This document shows, one piece after another, positions 48,351 to 62,234 of a stretch of DNA of 64,000 nucleotides. Location of the stretch: contig NW_023998630.1 of NCBI RefSeq assembly GCF_014805625.2, positions 1,473,102-1,537,101 on the forward strand. Direction: 5' to 3'. Made by a program: the position numbers and the translations under genes. Below the pieces are notes generated by a model. It saw nothing but the letters and a program-made list of their open reading frames with translations. It had not been told where the DNA came from and searched no databases. The stretch comes from Glossina fuscipes (taxonomy: Eukaryota > Arthropoda > Insecta > Diptera > Glossinidae). Each line of letters starts with the position of its first letter. Position 1 is the stretch's first letter.

Positions 48351-51260
48351 CACACAAAGCAGCCGTCCCCTTAAAGTGTAATTTTGAATTGATCGAACGA
48401 TTTAAACCAACCAATGAATCTACTATTCATTTTAGGCTTACCAGTAAATAAATCGCATCATGAATATTATTTTCAATTGTATTGTGAAGACCTGCTAATG
48501 ATTATAATTGATTGTTCAAAACATGTCGAAATTTTCAACTTGATGCGATAGAACAACATGTGAACATAAAAGTGAGGTTTGGTTTTCGTACGAAAATGGT
48601 TTATACAATAGCGTGGGCTGTGTGGCTCATCTAACAAAAGAATCTGACTTTCGGAAAGCGTTACTTTCTTTTTTTAGTTCTACTGCGGAATCGTGGCAGA
48701 CGAGATCAAAACAATACAATATTGAGAGCTTGAAGAATAGTGGTAAAGTCGATTCTTTTTTCATTAACGTCGTAATTTTCGTGGGGCGTGGGGCTCGATG
48801 AACGGTCACAATTTTATGTAATCATCATGGAGGAACGCTGTCAATAATAAGTGATAGATGGTGTTGCGCCAAATATATTAGCAAAAAAGATGCAGGAATA
48901 GAAAGTTGATTTTTTAGGCTGATGATGTTTTACATCATAAGGGGGAGCTTGTGTTCAGAACATGTTACCTTTTTAAAACTGAAACATGATATTACCGTCG
49001 CTACATTCACCACACCTTTTTTTCTCTCACTAGTGCCGCTTCCAAAAGTTAAAGAAAAAGTTAGCTTTGAATTGCCTCAGATGTACAAGACATAAGTAAT
49101 TTTGAAATACGTATCTCTTGTTTTCAAATTTTAAAACAAAATGTAACAATTAACAACAAAAAAAAAAGTCGCTTATAGTCGTCAGAATAAAAGAGGATTA
49201 GAACACTATGCTTGCGCGTTATTCTAAAATATTACGTAAATCTTTGTATTTTTAGACAATGCATGATTCCTGATCAATCAGAAGTCATTCTATAAAACTT
49301 CTTATGCTCGTAAGCACTGCGCCTTATCAAGCATTAGTATTGTTAAATGATGGGCTGAAAACGAATTTGAAAATTCTTCGCCAAGAATAGCTACAAGTAA
49401 AAAGTAACCTAAAACTTAGTCGAAATAAGTAGGATCATCTTAAAGGGCGAAGCAAAAATAACAATTGCTGGATGTTAGAGATAATTTAGAAATTTAAAAA
49501 CTGACATCGCATCTGCAATTAACCATATGCATGTTGTGTTTATGAGATGATAGGGATCAAAGTTTCAATCCAGCAAATATAGTTGCTTTGTTTATTATGC
49601 GCATATTTGCTTAGAATCATGCTTATCCAAGATTCAACTTAAGTCTTTCCATATAAGTGTTTTATTTTTTGTAATAGGTATGCATAAACAGTCAAGGATG
49701 CATAATGCTTAAAACGACGTTGCAGCTGAAATAGTCGCTGTTTTCTTTCATTCTATTTAGAGAATTCGGTCAATTTTTTTGACCTACATTATCTTTTTGT
49801 GATGTTTCTACTTGAATTAATTTATAAAATAATCGCGAAACTAGTTTTCTATGTACTTGCACATATTTAGAGAGTTTTATTAATATGTCAGAAAATAAAA
49901 AATTAACGAAATTAAGAGTTTTATTGACGTATAAAATGAATGAAAGAGTGACGAAAATTGCAGAAATGAATAAGGACATTACTGTCATTGATAGATTGGG
50001 AAATAATTTATGAATAGACATACAAAGTTATAATCCTATCTTTTATTACCGTATCTAACCTGCCTCGTCTAACTTAGACTTGATATACACCTGATCTGTT
50101 CTAGCTTAGAAAGTTAACTTAAAATTCGCTATAAATGAAGTAAATAATCTGTAGATTACTACTCTTCCTTTTTTTTGTGTATGAAAACTTAAAATATTTC
50201 GATTAATTGCGTTTTAATTTCTCCCTGACACACAAGTCATATGCTCAGTCAGTTGCTCAGTTAGCTCATCAGCAAGCAGTAATTAGTTTGCTGTTTTCTT
50301 TGTAAATAAGTTTTGTTATTAAAAACAATTTTATTCTTTTTGTTTTAAATTTATTTTATTTCTTTTTATGGATGTTTTCGAGCTTATTGACTTCTTGTAG
50401 TCATAGTCATGCTTTGCCTGTTTGACCGAGACGACAAATCAAAAACTATCTTAGCAAGGATGACGATGTTGAACAACATTTTTTCATCAATTTTTTTCTG
50501 CCCAACTACAACTAAAAAAGGCATAATTGAATAATTAATTTAATTCAAAGCAAGCGGAAAGAAAGGAGCTGAAAACAAATGATTTTAAAATAATAATTAA
50601 AATTTTCTATTCACATAAAACCGCTTGCAGAGAAAATAAATGCGAAACCCCGTATAATAAAATTGCTTATATAAAATTCAAATGAAAAATGGTTTTAAGT
50701 TTAAAACAACCAGAAAAACCTGGTGAGCAGTGAGATGATTTTCAAACGTTTTTTTTCCAAAAACAACTAAGTTGCACACATACCTCAAACCTACTTACAT
50801 GAGAACAAGTAAACAAACACGGGGGCAGCTTGTTGTTTGGTAAGAGCGCGCTTCGTACGTAGTTTGTTAAAAATAAAAATAAAAACAGCACAAATAGAAG
50901 ACTATATCCTACCTTACGTTTGTGAAATACCTACTTCAAGCTTTAGAGAAGGCAATGTCATAAACACATATGTCAGCGAACAGAGGGTGTAGGAAGTAGT
51001 GGGAGCGTTCTTGTTGTTGTTGGTATTATTATTGTGGCTGCTGGGTTTTTTTTCTTTCTTCTCAGCAACAAAGAGCACATGCCACGATGAAATGCACACG
51101 TGCCACACATGTTAAGACCACAAACTGCGGCCAAATTGGATTTAAATGATGCTCTGTACTCTTGCATATAAGCAACTATATGTTTCAGTTAAATTATAAG
51201 CCTTTGAGAACAAAGCTTTGCTAGAATTAAGTATAAAAAATAGTACACAAAATAATAATA
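48351..51260. other. No gene recognised
   Basis: AT-rich. The small frames at 48613-48809, 49770-50021 and 50914-51167 show no domain. Confidence 0.55.
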
Positions 51261-51264
51261 AAAA

Positions 51265-51510
51265 CAGCTAAGAAAATTATATTCAGCTGTGACCGAATCT
51301 TTTACAATCACATACACAAAACGTTCATACTTTTAAAAAAATTTTAAAAAAGAAATTTTAATGCCAGCCGGGGTGGGCGTGGCTGATTCTTTCCATTTAT
51401 AGGCTCGACCATAGAATATACGTACAAATTCTAATCGACGCATCTGGTGTAGTTTATGAATAATGAACGAAAGACTACATTGTGTTTGATTTTGAAAAAA
51501 CGAAAGTTTA
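51265..51510 (-). repeat. Hairpin-ended dispersed repeat, rearranged fragment (copy 6)
   Basis: Starts AAAATTATATTCAGCTGTGACCGAATCTTTTA (the 3' end in reverse, with one stem base changed), then resumes inside the body at GGGTGGGCGTGGCTGATTCTTTCCATTTATAG and GTAGTTTATGAATAATGA. It therefore has an internal deletion. Confidence 0.65.
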
Positions 51511-51787
51511 CTCAACTTTTTCATCTTTTTTTTTTTTTTATAGACCTAAAACTTGCTTCTGATCACGAACGCATGGAGCGCGCTTCAGGCTTTTGCAATG
51601 GTTACAATGGAGACAAGTTAAGGTTTTAACAAACAAGTTTACATCACATTATGGGGCTGTAGTTATAATAGGTATTTGAAATAAGATTTGAAGCAGCAGA
51701 AGGGAGCGAGTAGCCGGAACAAAACCAATTACTCATTATCGTCAGCAAGCTATAGTGTACAATGAATCGCAAAATCGGTATCGTATA

Positions 51788-52088
51788 AAAGGTGTGAAGA
51801 TAAATTCGAATTTAACTAGCAAACTACGATTTCCAATAAGAAAACTCTGATAACGACTCAACAAAGCTCTGTTAAATAATTACAGTTAAGATATAGTTGG
51901 ATTTGAAATCCTACTCCTCCTCCTATATTAAAAAAAGGAAAATATTTTTATGGACATTATATGAATCTATATGAAAATGCTTTCCAAACGAACTAAACAA
52001 ATTCAAATTCTGCTTGTGAAAGCTACTTCTGACGATGTTTGAAATTTGGTTTGGTTTTAGTTAAAATCGAATTCATCTTCACACCCTT
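51788..52088. mobile_element. Non-autonomous inverted-repeat element with 9-bp target duplication (copy C)
   Basis: Starts AAAGGTGTGAAGATAAATTC and ends ATCTTCACACCCTT. It is flanked by TATCGTATA (51779-51787) and TATTGTATA (52089-52097), a 9-bp duplication with one difference. The interior follows the 14.7-kb copy (AAAACTCTGATAACGACT, AGATATAGTTGGATTTGA) but lacks a central segment, giving 301 bp against 430 bp. Confidence 0.85.
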
Positions 52089-52097
52089 TATTGTATA

Positions 52098-53540
52098 TAC
52101 ATGTAGATAGGCAGGTTGTCAAGTAAACCCTCAAATATAGAACGCGTTTATTTAGGCGGCAGTTTAAATGGTATATTTTCGTTATTTTTTGATTAGTTAA
52201 TCGACCTTTCGCTCTTTTCAACATGTGCAGGCTATTCTTCCGGCTGGTGGCTGATTGTGGGAAAGTCTTTTCACAATCATAAACAATTTTGTAAAAATAA
52301 ATTTTCGCCTCTCCTATTGCTTACGATTTCTTTATCCAAATACGTAAAATTGGCTTTTATCGCAATGACGTAAGGCAAGTAGCCTTAGAAATCCTTCTTG
52401 AGATTATAAGATGTTTTGTAAGTACTTCTAATGCAAAGAAATAAGCATGTTTGCTTGGTATTTTCGCAGCTATTTATGAGATCCTTGGATCGTACATTCT
52501 TATGTCATTATCGTATGCTAATAAATATACTCTATTGTCAACACTGTTGTTACCTTATATAAAGCTAATGACTTTATAAAATGGCATAATCCGGATTATA
52601 AATAATGTAAATTTTCCGAATGTTGAATATATATGTGTGTCACAAAAAATTTTGGCCAACCGTCAACTTTAACGTAAAAATCGAATATCTATGGGTACAA
52701 ATTCATAAGCTACATTGATAACCAAATATATAAAACGACCCTTACCATGTTCCCAAGATAGTAAGGTTGCATTTAACTTAAAATCTCCAAAGTTTTATTA
52801 TATACTCCTCCTTATATATTAAATTTATAGAAAGTATAATAAATTTAATTCTTCTTAATTTATTAATGCCTCTATTCGTTTCAAAATAAATTTTCTGTGA
52901 GTTGGGAAAACTTCGCCTTAAAACGCAGTTATTTATTTAAAATCTGCTCACGAGATGGATAACTTGATACAATGTACGTTTTAAATCTATGTCAATTTTA
53001 TGATTCATTTGCGAAAAGAAAATTAAGAAAATCAAAATAAAGCGCCTCTTATACCATGAACGAGTTTTCTTGCTTAGCAGGAACCATTTATATATAAAAG
53101 AGAGGAAACTTACTCCTGTAAACAATACTTTTATTACTTCCTATTTCTTTATAGATTGATCGAGCTATGTAATTAATTTCCGATGTTATGCAAGCAGCTT
53201 ATTAATGAGATATTCTTTTGTAATTTCGATTTTTTTTTTCGAACTTTTTTTTGACTTTGTTTTGTGTTGTCATGTAATTATTATTAACATTTTTTGCATT
53301 TTTTTTTTCAGGTAAGGCTACACTTGTCGTAAATTTGTATTTATATAATAACATTGGAAAGCAACAAGCAAGTAAGTGCCATTTGTGTTTACTTGAATTT
53401 TATAATTTATTTTGCTTAAAGTTAAAGTACGCTCAAACTTTGGTTTGCAATACGATCATCTTATGCGTGAAATCGACCCTTAGAAAGGGCGTGCGCTTGG
53501 TGAGCTTAAAATATAGGCATGGCCCGCACATCCCCGTTTT
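52098..53540. other. No gene recognised
   Basis: AT-rich. The 75-codon plus frame at 53335-53562 follows a T-rich TTTTTTTTCAG acceptor-like site, but it runs into the next repeat and has no motif. Confidence 0.5.
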
Positions 53541-53541
53541 A

Positions 53542-54305
53542 ATACCCCTCGCCGAAGTATGAGGGGTATATTCATTTTGTCAAAACGTTTGCAACGCCTA
53601 GAAGGAAGCGTCGGAGACCCCCCAAAAAGTATATGCATAAACTTGTCCGTCTGTGCAATGTTACATCAAATTTAGCAGAAACATTGGTGGATTTTAGTCG
53701 TCGGTTGGTATTAAAAATGGGCCAAATCGGTCGAAGAACACGCCCATAACACAATGTAAACTAAGAACATCTCCGCTTTCCAAAAGGTATAAAAATTTGG
53801 TTTTTTTTTGTGCTGTAATACCTGTACAAGGATGGAAAAAATTGACCACGCTTACCCAATATCGCAGTGTATAAAAATGTAATTTTTTATTCAATATCTT
53901 CATAAGGCGCAGAAACAAGCTTCAAATAACCCATAAAGTCCATAAATTCTTTACCAGTTCCAAATTTGGAATAGACCTAAGTATATACGCCAGCTCGTTT
54001 GTTGGTTTCCGCAACCTTGTACTATTTGCGGTAAACGTTCTCCCATTAGCGAAAATGAAGATATCGCTTACAAATATGCAAAAAAAATTGGAAGTGACTT
54101 TAAGTTTTCCAAGGATACGTCCATGACGCTCACATGTTTATGCAACAAAAACTTTTATTTTCAAAATAGAAAAAATCAGCCGCGCCCACTCCATACAATG
54201 CCGCACGAAAAATGATTTCTTTTACTTTGTTCTTTGCCTTTTTTAGGATAACGGTGATGGGTATAAAAAGTTCGGTTACGGCCGAATATAATTTTCTTAC
54301 TTATT
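53542..54305 (+). repeat. Hairpin-ended dispersed repeat, best full-length copy (copy 7)
   Basis: The 5' end is a perfect 9-bp stem with a 10-nt loop, ATACCCCTC (53542-53550) with GAGGGGTAT (53561-53569). The 3' end is TTCGG(TTACGG)CCGAA at 54271-54286, followed by TATAATTTTCTTAC. Between them lie TTGCAACGCC, TTGTCCGTCTGTG, GGTATTAAAAATGGGCCAAA, GGTCGAAGAACACGCCC, TTGACCACGCTTACCCAATA, AAGGCGCAGAAACAAGCTTC, AATGAAGATATCGCTTACAA and CAGCCGCGCCCACTCCATA. No coding frame. Superfamily unknown. Confidence 0.85.
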
Positions 54306-57300
54306 TAAATTTAACTTTAAGACAACATAGAATCTGATAAGGAATTGCAAATATCAAAATTACTATACCAATAGGTTGCAAAGAAATGTGCATTCGACGC
54401 TTCTCGTAGGTCCGTAGCGAAATTCCCAGATATGTCATAGTGTCCTTATAAGTCTATTCACTTCCCTCAAATAGTATTTAGAGCTTTTCTTTGCAAGTGA
54501 AAGTTGCAATTTCCTGATTTTTTCAAAATACTTGTCCTCATAGCGCAAGTTTCTGATAAGGAAACAAAAAAGGCCGTCCAATGAGTGAAAAGTTGAGCAA
54601 AAGACAAGTTTATAACCAAATGCCATCGTCTTCATGTTCAGGTGGGACACTTTTCTTCAGAGTAAGTGCGTATATGAAGCGTCGCAAATGAAAGCTGAAA
54701 CTTCTTGAATTATATAACGAACTTGGAGCCTCCTAACGTGAAATTTTTTTTTTAGAAATTAAAACCGAGGAATTGTCATTTCCTGATGTTAGTTTTGGTT
54801 GAACACTTAGTAAGGACGCCCGAATAAATAAATCTTTCGACCGATTCCGATTGTCATCATTGGCCATTTACAGCGATCGGACGTAATCTTGCTGAATATT
54901 TTGAATTTTTTCGATATTCGCCATAAGTTTGTGTACATTGTGAATATTTAGTAAAATTACTAAATTTCCGGTTTAGAAATCTCAAAAAAGTTCTTATTGG
55001 TATGATCTTAACGCCAAAGCAAAGAATAATTTGTTTGTACGTTCATCTTGAATATAAAATATTTGGCATGTAATTAATTTTCCGCCAATGCACCTGCTCG
55101 CTTAATTAACGTGACATTCTAAGGTTTGTCATGCGAAATCTCGCGTTTAAAAAATTGAAAAGTTAGTTCTTAGTCCCGTAAAATAGTTCTGATGTACTTG
55201 CCCGCAGGGTTCCTCGTCAATCACTACTAATGCAGTTATTAAAGGCGATTCAAGATTTTTTCTAAAGCGGAAATAGCTTTCGTACTTGCATTGTTTACTT
55301 CCGTACAACTAAATACATAAGCTGTTATTTACAGCACATGACAATATTTACATTTTTTATTTATTTAGTTTTTTAAGTAAGCAAAGGTTCGTTTGCGACA
55401 TAGATATGTAATCGCAATAAAAACAGTTTCGTTTCTTAATTTGTTATGTCTGTTATAAAATTAATTTTCTCTATAAATAAATTTTATATTTATGTTTCTT
55501 TCGGAATATTATTCAGACCTCCTTTTTTTTTTTTAATTGTTTACTTTTTATTAAAAAGTTTATTTTTTTTTCAATTTATGTAACTTTTGTTTATAAATTT
55601 GATTTGTTCCTAGGGTACAAAAAAAGAGGTCCCTCGTATGTAGTTAATAATTCAACTCCAATTGCTATAACTCTTTATACATTGCATTCATTTAGTGTCT
55701 GTACTGTAAGTATAGTCTGTACTGTAGTATAGTAGCAATAACTTTGGTTTTATGATCATAGTTAGAGACTGCCTGCTAATGTTCTTCAAATTCAATACTT
55801 ACTACTTTATATTCGTAAATTGTAACTTAGCGAAGACATTTTAGCCGAGACACAAACCTTTAAAAAATGCCGACTGTCTTGTTGGACTACTTCGGCTTCT
55901 TACTTCCAGTTTTTTTAAACTTTTTTTAAGCATTGATAGTCGAGATGTTCGCGGGCAAAAACCACCCATTATAATAAATAATTTGTTTGTTAATAGATAA
56001 AAATTCAATAATTTTCATTTTCATTTGTCGTAAGTGGGCCAATTTCATCTAAGACAGCTTTTTATTTTACTTGCTTGTTCATCTTAATGTACATTTATTT
56101 TTCTTCATCTTCAAGACATAAACATTTGAAGATCTAGTTGAGAAGCGTTACAAACGGCATAAACAACGCAAATTCAGTCGTCTAACACAAGCGACATTAG
56201 AATTTCAATCCATGTTGCTTTGCATAATCGTTTTTTGAGGCGATAGTTGTACTACGTAGTTTTTATTGCTATTTGTAATGGGAAGCGTTTTATTTACTTT
56301 GTAAACATATAAATTTTCAAAATTTGTTTAAGTCTTCGGTGCGTGTAAATTCTTACAACACAAATTATATAATAAATAATAGCATTTGATTTGTAAGAGA
56401 TTTGTAGCTATATCCCACTCCATCTTTCTGTTTTTAGCTTATAATTTTAATTGCAAGTTCCTTATTAAAATAAAATAAAATAAATAAAAACTTCTTTATA
56501 ATCTTGGCTACAAAATTTTTCTTGCATTTTTTCAAAAATTTTAAAACTTCAAATATTTGATATTTCTGCCGCCTTATATGATGTTAAGTCAAGGTTCAAA
56601 GTCATCCAGCAATAGCTCGTATGTGTTCAAATTTAGTTCTACCTGGTTCTTCATCTATTTGTCATCTCTTTTGAGAACTGTTGCAATCTATAAATATTAC
56701 AGTTGATGGCCATAAGCAGTAATGTATGTGATTCATCAAGTCGCACGCGCAAAATCTACAAATTAGGGAAAATAGGCTGTTGGTTCGTGCTCGTTATTAC
56801 CCTTAATAAGTTCAGCATTACAGCGGAGAGGTCAACCCGACTCAAAGCCACGCCTACAGCAGGCAAACTTTGTCAAATTATAGGAGACGTCCATTTGAAC
56901 AACCATCTAAAACTTCATTGCTGAAATGTGCGCAACTAAGAACCCAATCAATGGTGGACGGCTAGAGACATTTATCTAAAATTTGGCAGAATTACTTTCT
57001 AAGATCCTCTAACATATCAGCGTGAGAAAAGGTTTGATTATCCAAAAATTGCTTATAGCTTGTGTGGGTTGGTTCAAGATTGATTCAAAAATCTTCTCAT
57101 TTATTTATTGCTAACTTTTTATATGTAAAAATTATTAATTTTTTTTAGTTAGATTCATCAGTACGCGTAGCCAACTTTTTGTCTTACGTTTTTGTTACTG
57201 AAAATATTCAAAGAAAACTTCTGTTATCTTTTAGAATTGTTTTATGCAAGTTTATTTTATAGTAATTTTTATAGTTACTACGGAAAAATAGCGATTTATT

Positions 57301-60265
57301 ATTTTTATCATTCTGTTCGCTTTCTAACTCGTTATAGTCATGTTCTATACTGCAATTGTCAGAGTAGTAAACAATAGGAATAGAAAGGTGAATGTTGTTA
57401 TATGTACCATCAGTTTGTTCGAGGCCGTCTAACAGATGAAAGACCAGAACAATTTGAAGAACACTTTTCTGATTCATGTTGGACCATCGAAGGCACAGAG
57501 TCGAAGGAATAACGTAAGCAATGAATGAAAACTTCAAAATAGCTTTTCCTTAGAAAGAAATAATACAAAATACATATAAGAATTTGAGGCTGAATGTGCA
57601 TGGTTGATGGTCGTGGAAATGGAAAAAAAACTAAATTCATGAATGTTGTATGTTAGGTGATGAACCTCAAAAATTCATTCTAGGCCAAAGAAAGCTTTCT
57701 TGTCGTCTTTAAAATTTTTGGGGCGCTGTATTGAGTATGTAATCTGACAGAACCGAGTTTAGAATCGTAATTCTGAAAGATATGTTAAATAAAGTACAAG
57801 CACCTGACAAAGAGCAAATGCAAGAGCAAATGCCTCTTAAAGTTTTGTTTTTGTTGAGGCAACTTAATTCCAAAAGTAAAAGACGTTTTAATTTTTTCAT
57901 TAAAAATAACTTTATCTTATCGATAATATTTTCAAAAAAAGTAGGTCAGTTTTGCATGCCAACAAATATTGCTTGGCAGTAATTTCCGAGGAAAATTGAT
58001 TTTGTAATCGTAATTATTATTTTTTAAATATATTCTTAATTTTTGCATTTCAAGAAATTCGTCTACTATAATTTCGATATAGCACGATACCAATTAACCG
58101 TTTTATACGACAGACGCTATTAGTAACCTGCGCGATATACGTGGTTGATCTGGCATCCGTCATTTGCCGAAACTCCACAACCTGTATTTAAATGGGTATA
58201 TTTTTAATATAAGCCTTAAATTGAATTGCGCTGTTTTTGCAATCTATCTGCAAACAAACATTCTAATGTCTAGGATAGGATAGGATTAGACCCACAATTA
58301 ATTAACTCATCGTAGATGTTTAATTTTTTATTATTTATTGAAAGCGTCTTCTTGCCTATTCCATTTACTCGAATCGAAGAGTCCAAATAAATGGTATATT
58401 TTTAGCATTTAACTAACGGAGAAGGAAAGTATAGATGCAACTTACTTAATGTCTCATTTAATTTGTACAGTTCTCTTTTTTTGTTATCAACCATGATTGC
58501 TTCACTTCAGCCATAAAAATTCTCACCACAATTAAATAAATATTTGCCCTTGCTATCCCTTATCGGTTGGCATATGTTTACTTTCTTTTCCTCTTTTTGT
58601 GCTTTTTTTTCATAATTTAATAAATCTACCACTAAATGCTTGTTGAGCAGCACATACCATTAATTTGTTATCGTAATTCACTTAGTTGTGATAGACAAAC
58701 ACAAAAAGACAAAAACAAAAATGATAGCAAAACCGAATTGAATTAAAATAAAATTCCACCACAAATAAAATAAAAAAATTTGAAGTGTTTTTTACATTCG
58801 CGGTTTAAACGAATTTTGGATGCCTTTATGAAGAGTTTTTTCACATTCCTATGTATCATGCTTTTAAATAAATTTGCGCTCTCTTATCGTCTAGTTTCGC
58901 AGATAACACTTAACAATAATAGCATTTACCTTATTAATAATTACCCTTTGAAGGTCTTCATTGGGGCGTGATTGCATGCGAATCTCCATTCATTTCCAAT
59001 GTAAGAAACTGTAATCTGAATGAAAAATTAATGTCTCCACAAAATTTCTATTGTCTATATTAATAAAGAAAACATACTATTGTCTGCCAGTTAGATAACT
59101 GCTGGCAATTTCTCTCTTTATAAATATGTAAATATGTATGTATGTTGAAATGGCCAACAATAATAAGAATGGTTTTTCTGTTTTGCTTTTGAATAACTAA
59201 TGTGTATACAAAAGGAGCAACCGACCTACTATTTAACTCTAGCAAGCATATCTCTATCTATCCATATCGGTATTACTTGGTACGCATTCGTATATTTATG
59301 TATTTTTTCTATATATATACGTATATATGTGTATATATATATATATATGTATATATGCAAGAGTGGATGATACGTGCAAACCTGTGGTCTAGTGAAAACA
59401 GAGAAAATTATTGTGTTTTGTTTACGTAGACAGAGTGAGTGTGTTTTATATAGGTTTGATTATTAAATAGTTGGATAAGCATTTCCAATGATATAGAGAA
59501 GCGATGAATTAATATATATTAACATAAACGTTAAAATTTACGTAAATCGAGAATAAGATTGATATAATAAAGATTATAAAACAAATCGAAGTAATTTATA
59601 TATATATATATAGAATTTACTATCCATTTACTGCACTTCTGACAATAATTAACATTTATAGCAAAGCAAAGTTACAAGGGACTCTCCAATAATACTGACT
59701 TGTTCACGTTCGGAGTCGAAAGGTACGCAAACACCATATTCCTGTGGAAGGAATTTATTTGCCCTATCTAACATCGCAAATTGCTTTCGTTAGTCACTAA
59801 TAGAACGATAGGTCCGCTGCATTTTTCTAAATATTTATGATTAATCTCTTATGTCTATTTCTGCTGCATGGAGAAAATTATGAAATTTTGTAAGCAAGTA
59901 GTACGCGGTTTTGAACTTGATGTGTAGAATGGAGATGAAAAGAAAATGCAAAAATTTGTAAGAAAAATCAATTCAATTTACCTAAATAACTCTATGCGCA
60001 TATCTCTCCTAAACATGTCGCAATACGAGTGAAATATGGGTTGCGCATGTATTCAGTCTCTTTGGCTATTCCGCTTCAACTTATGTTATTTTATTCGTCC
60101 GAAAACTTTTCTTTTTCTAAATTTCCAAAAGATTTTTTTCCGCCCAATAGAACGGTCTTATTCCCAGGAACAAAGCAAGAAAAATTTTCCTTTTTGCAAA
60201 AATCGACTCTATTTGTCAACATAGTCCTCGATCATAGTACTAGATCATTTAGAAATTAACTTATT
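54306..60265. other. No gene recognised; possible decayed repeat near 56.7-57.0 kb
   Basis: Long AT-rich stretch. Around 56820-56860 the phrase CGACTCAAAGCCACGCCTAC recalls the body of the hairpin-ended repeat, without clear ends. The frames at 54435-54650, 57208-57640 and 58780-58971 have no recognised domain. A (TA)n-rich tract lies near 59305-59358. Confidence 0.5.
59305..59358. repeat. (TA)n/(TG)n-rich tract
   Basis: Interrupted ta/at dinucleotide repeats, directly visible. Confidence 0.8.
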
Positions 60266-60270
60266 TTTAT

Positions 60271-61026
60271 ATCCACCACTAAAAAATGGTGGTATACTAA
60301 TACTATTTTTTTTCATAATGTATGTAACACCGAAAAGGAAGCTTCGCAGACCATATAAAGTATATTTATTCAAGATTAGCGTGAAATTCTAAATTGAGTC
60401 ATGTCTGTCCGTTTTCGTGATTTGTGTTGTTGTAGCGAAAATGAAGCGATGCACTTCAAATTTGGTAGAGATAATGAAGGCTGTTGCACGCAGGTTGGTA
60501 TTGATAATGGGCCAAATCGGTCGAAGGACACGCCCACAGCACCACGAAAACTGAGAGCTTTCCTATTTTTCACAAGGAATAAAAAATTGGATTTTGCTCA
60601 TTACTCATAAACTATAGCAAAATTCTATGGGCATTCGTCTACAAGAATATTATAGTGTATCGTAATTGGATTGTCTTTTCAATGCTTTTATAACGCGCAG
60701 AAACAAGCTTCAAAAACCCTATAGAGTATATATGGCCAGTTTCAAATTTGGTATGCACATAAACATGTTCACCTATTCGTCTTTTCATCTGTCTGTTTGC
60801 GCAACTTTGCAGTATCTGTGGTAAACATAGTCCTGTTAGCGAAAATGAAGATATCGTCTACAAATTGGCAAAAGAATTTGGAATTGACCTAAACTTTTCA
60901 AACAACGCCTTTTTACAACGCCTTCATGCTTTTATGACAAAAATTTTTATTTTGATAACAGAAGAAATCAGCTGCGCCCGCCCCATATTATACAGCATAA
61001 GAATTTTGTTCTTTTACTTCTTTTGT
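60271..61026 (+). repeat. Hairpin-ended dispersed repeat (copy 8), 3' end lost
   Basis: The 5' hairpin is CCACCA (60273-60278) with TGGTGG (60287-60292). The body includes GTGAAATTCTAAATTGAGTC, ATGTCTGTCCG, GGTATTGATAATGGGCC, GGTCGAAGGACACGCCCAC, CACAAGGAATAAAAA, TTATAACGCGCAGAAACAAG, GTTAGCGAAAATGAAGATAT and CGCCCGCCCCATATTATACA. It stops at TTCTTTTACTTCTTTTG before the 3' hairpin, where a GA-rich tract begins. Confidence 0.82.
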
Positions 61027-61031
61027 GTGAA

Positions 61032-61077
61032 TATTTGAGAGAGGGAAACAAAGAGAGGGAGAGAGAGGGAGACAGAA
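61032..61077. repeat. GA-rich simple sequence
   Basis: gagaggg/gagaga runs adjoining the truncated end of the 60.3-kb repeat. Confidence 0.75.
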
Positions 61078-62230
61078 TACCCTCCACTCTTTTACGCGGT
61101 CTTTTTTAAATTTGTATATGTTATACCGCGTTTTTCCCACCGAAAATCAACACTTCATCGATTTATGAAATTTAGATTTTGTATTCTCTCGCTTAAGTAA
61201 TAAAAGTATCTCTGTCAACCTCATTGTAGGTCGTAAAGAGATACTCGAAATGACATAAGATGTTGGCATACGTTGTTTGAGGATTTTTTTGTTAGAAATT
61301 CCATTTATGTCAGCCCCTGGAACTATTGATCGCTGAGTTATGTTCAAAGTATAATTAAATTTCAAATACATCGATCTTGGAGAATATTGTGTAAAAATGG
61401 TACTAAAAAGTTTAGATTTCGTTTGCTGTGATATTTAAGAGGTACAATCTAGATTAGATCATTCAAAGTATTACCATCGTTACCTCTCTCAGTGCTTTTA
61501 GCCGTAAAGCATTGTAGCGGAGAAAATGGAACATCCCACATTGCTTTTATACTGCAGCTGTCGGGAGCGCAACTACAGTATTTTCTGCCGTTTCCTCATT
61601 ATAACATTTTCATATGTTGATCAGTGAATGTTTCAGCGTAGCTGTCATACTTCAGGATAGAAGATAAAACGCTGGATGCACTTTTCGGTTGGGATAAATG
61701 TCCTCGATGAAAATATAACGAATTATTTATGCTCAGAATTTAAAGCAATTTCACTAATCAAATCGGAAATTCTCAAATAAAGCAATAAAGGGATTTGAAA
61801 AAGGACAAGAAATTTAGTACATACACATAAGTCAATCTAATTAAGACAGATAAACAACGTAGTCGCAATGGCATAAAAGTACCAAAAGTAAATTAAAAAA
61901 AAAAGTGTCAAGATATTATGCCGAACACGACCGGCCACCGAAAATCACACACCACATCTAATACAATTCCTTATTTATTATTCCATATATATTTATATAT
62001 TTATATTTTGTTTCCATGTTAATACATGTTAATAAATGAAACCCCTTACAAACAATAGGACTACAGACATTACGAAACAACTTGTAAATAAAATGCGAAA
62101 ATAAAATAACCTAAACTAAGACAATGCATTACAAAATATTTTTATTAATTTAGCCAGAGACATAAATTGAAAAATTGAAGTCTTAATGGACTACCTACAC
62201 ATCTAAGGCCTTTCTTGTCTTCCCGAAATT
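61078..62230. other. No gene recognised
   Basis: AT-rich. The 74-codon minus frame at 61147-61371 has no motif. Confidence 0.55.
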
Positions 62231-62234
62231 GTAT

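Noticed and set aside
53335..53562. Possible exon after a TTTTTTTTCAG acceptor
   Set aside because: No recognised protein motif, no donor at a sensible place, and the frame runs into the 53.5-kb repeat.
57208..57640. Overlapping 109- and 76-codon frames as a gene
   Set aside because: Two frames on the same strand overlap, neither has a motif, and composition matches the surrounding AT-rich DNA.
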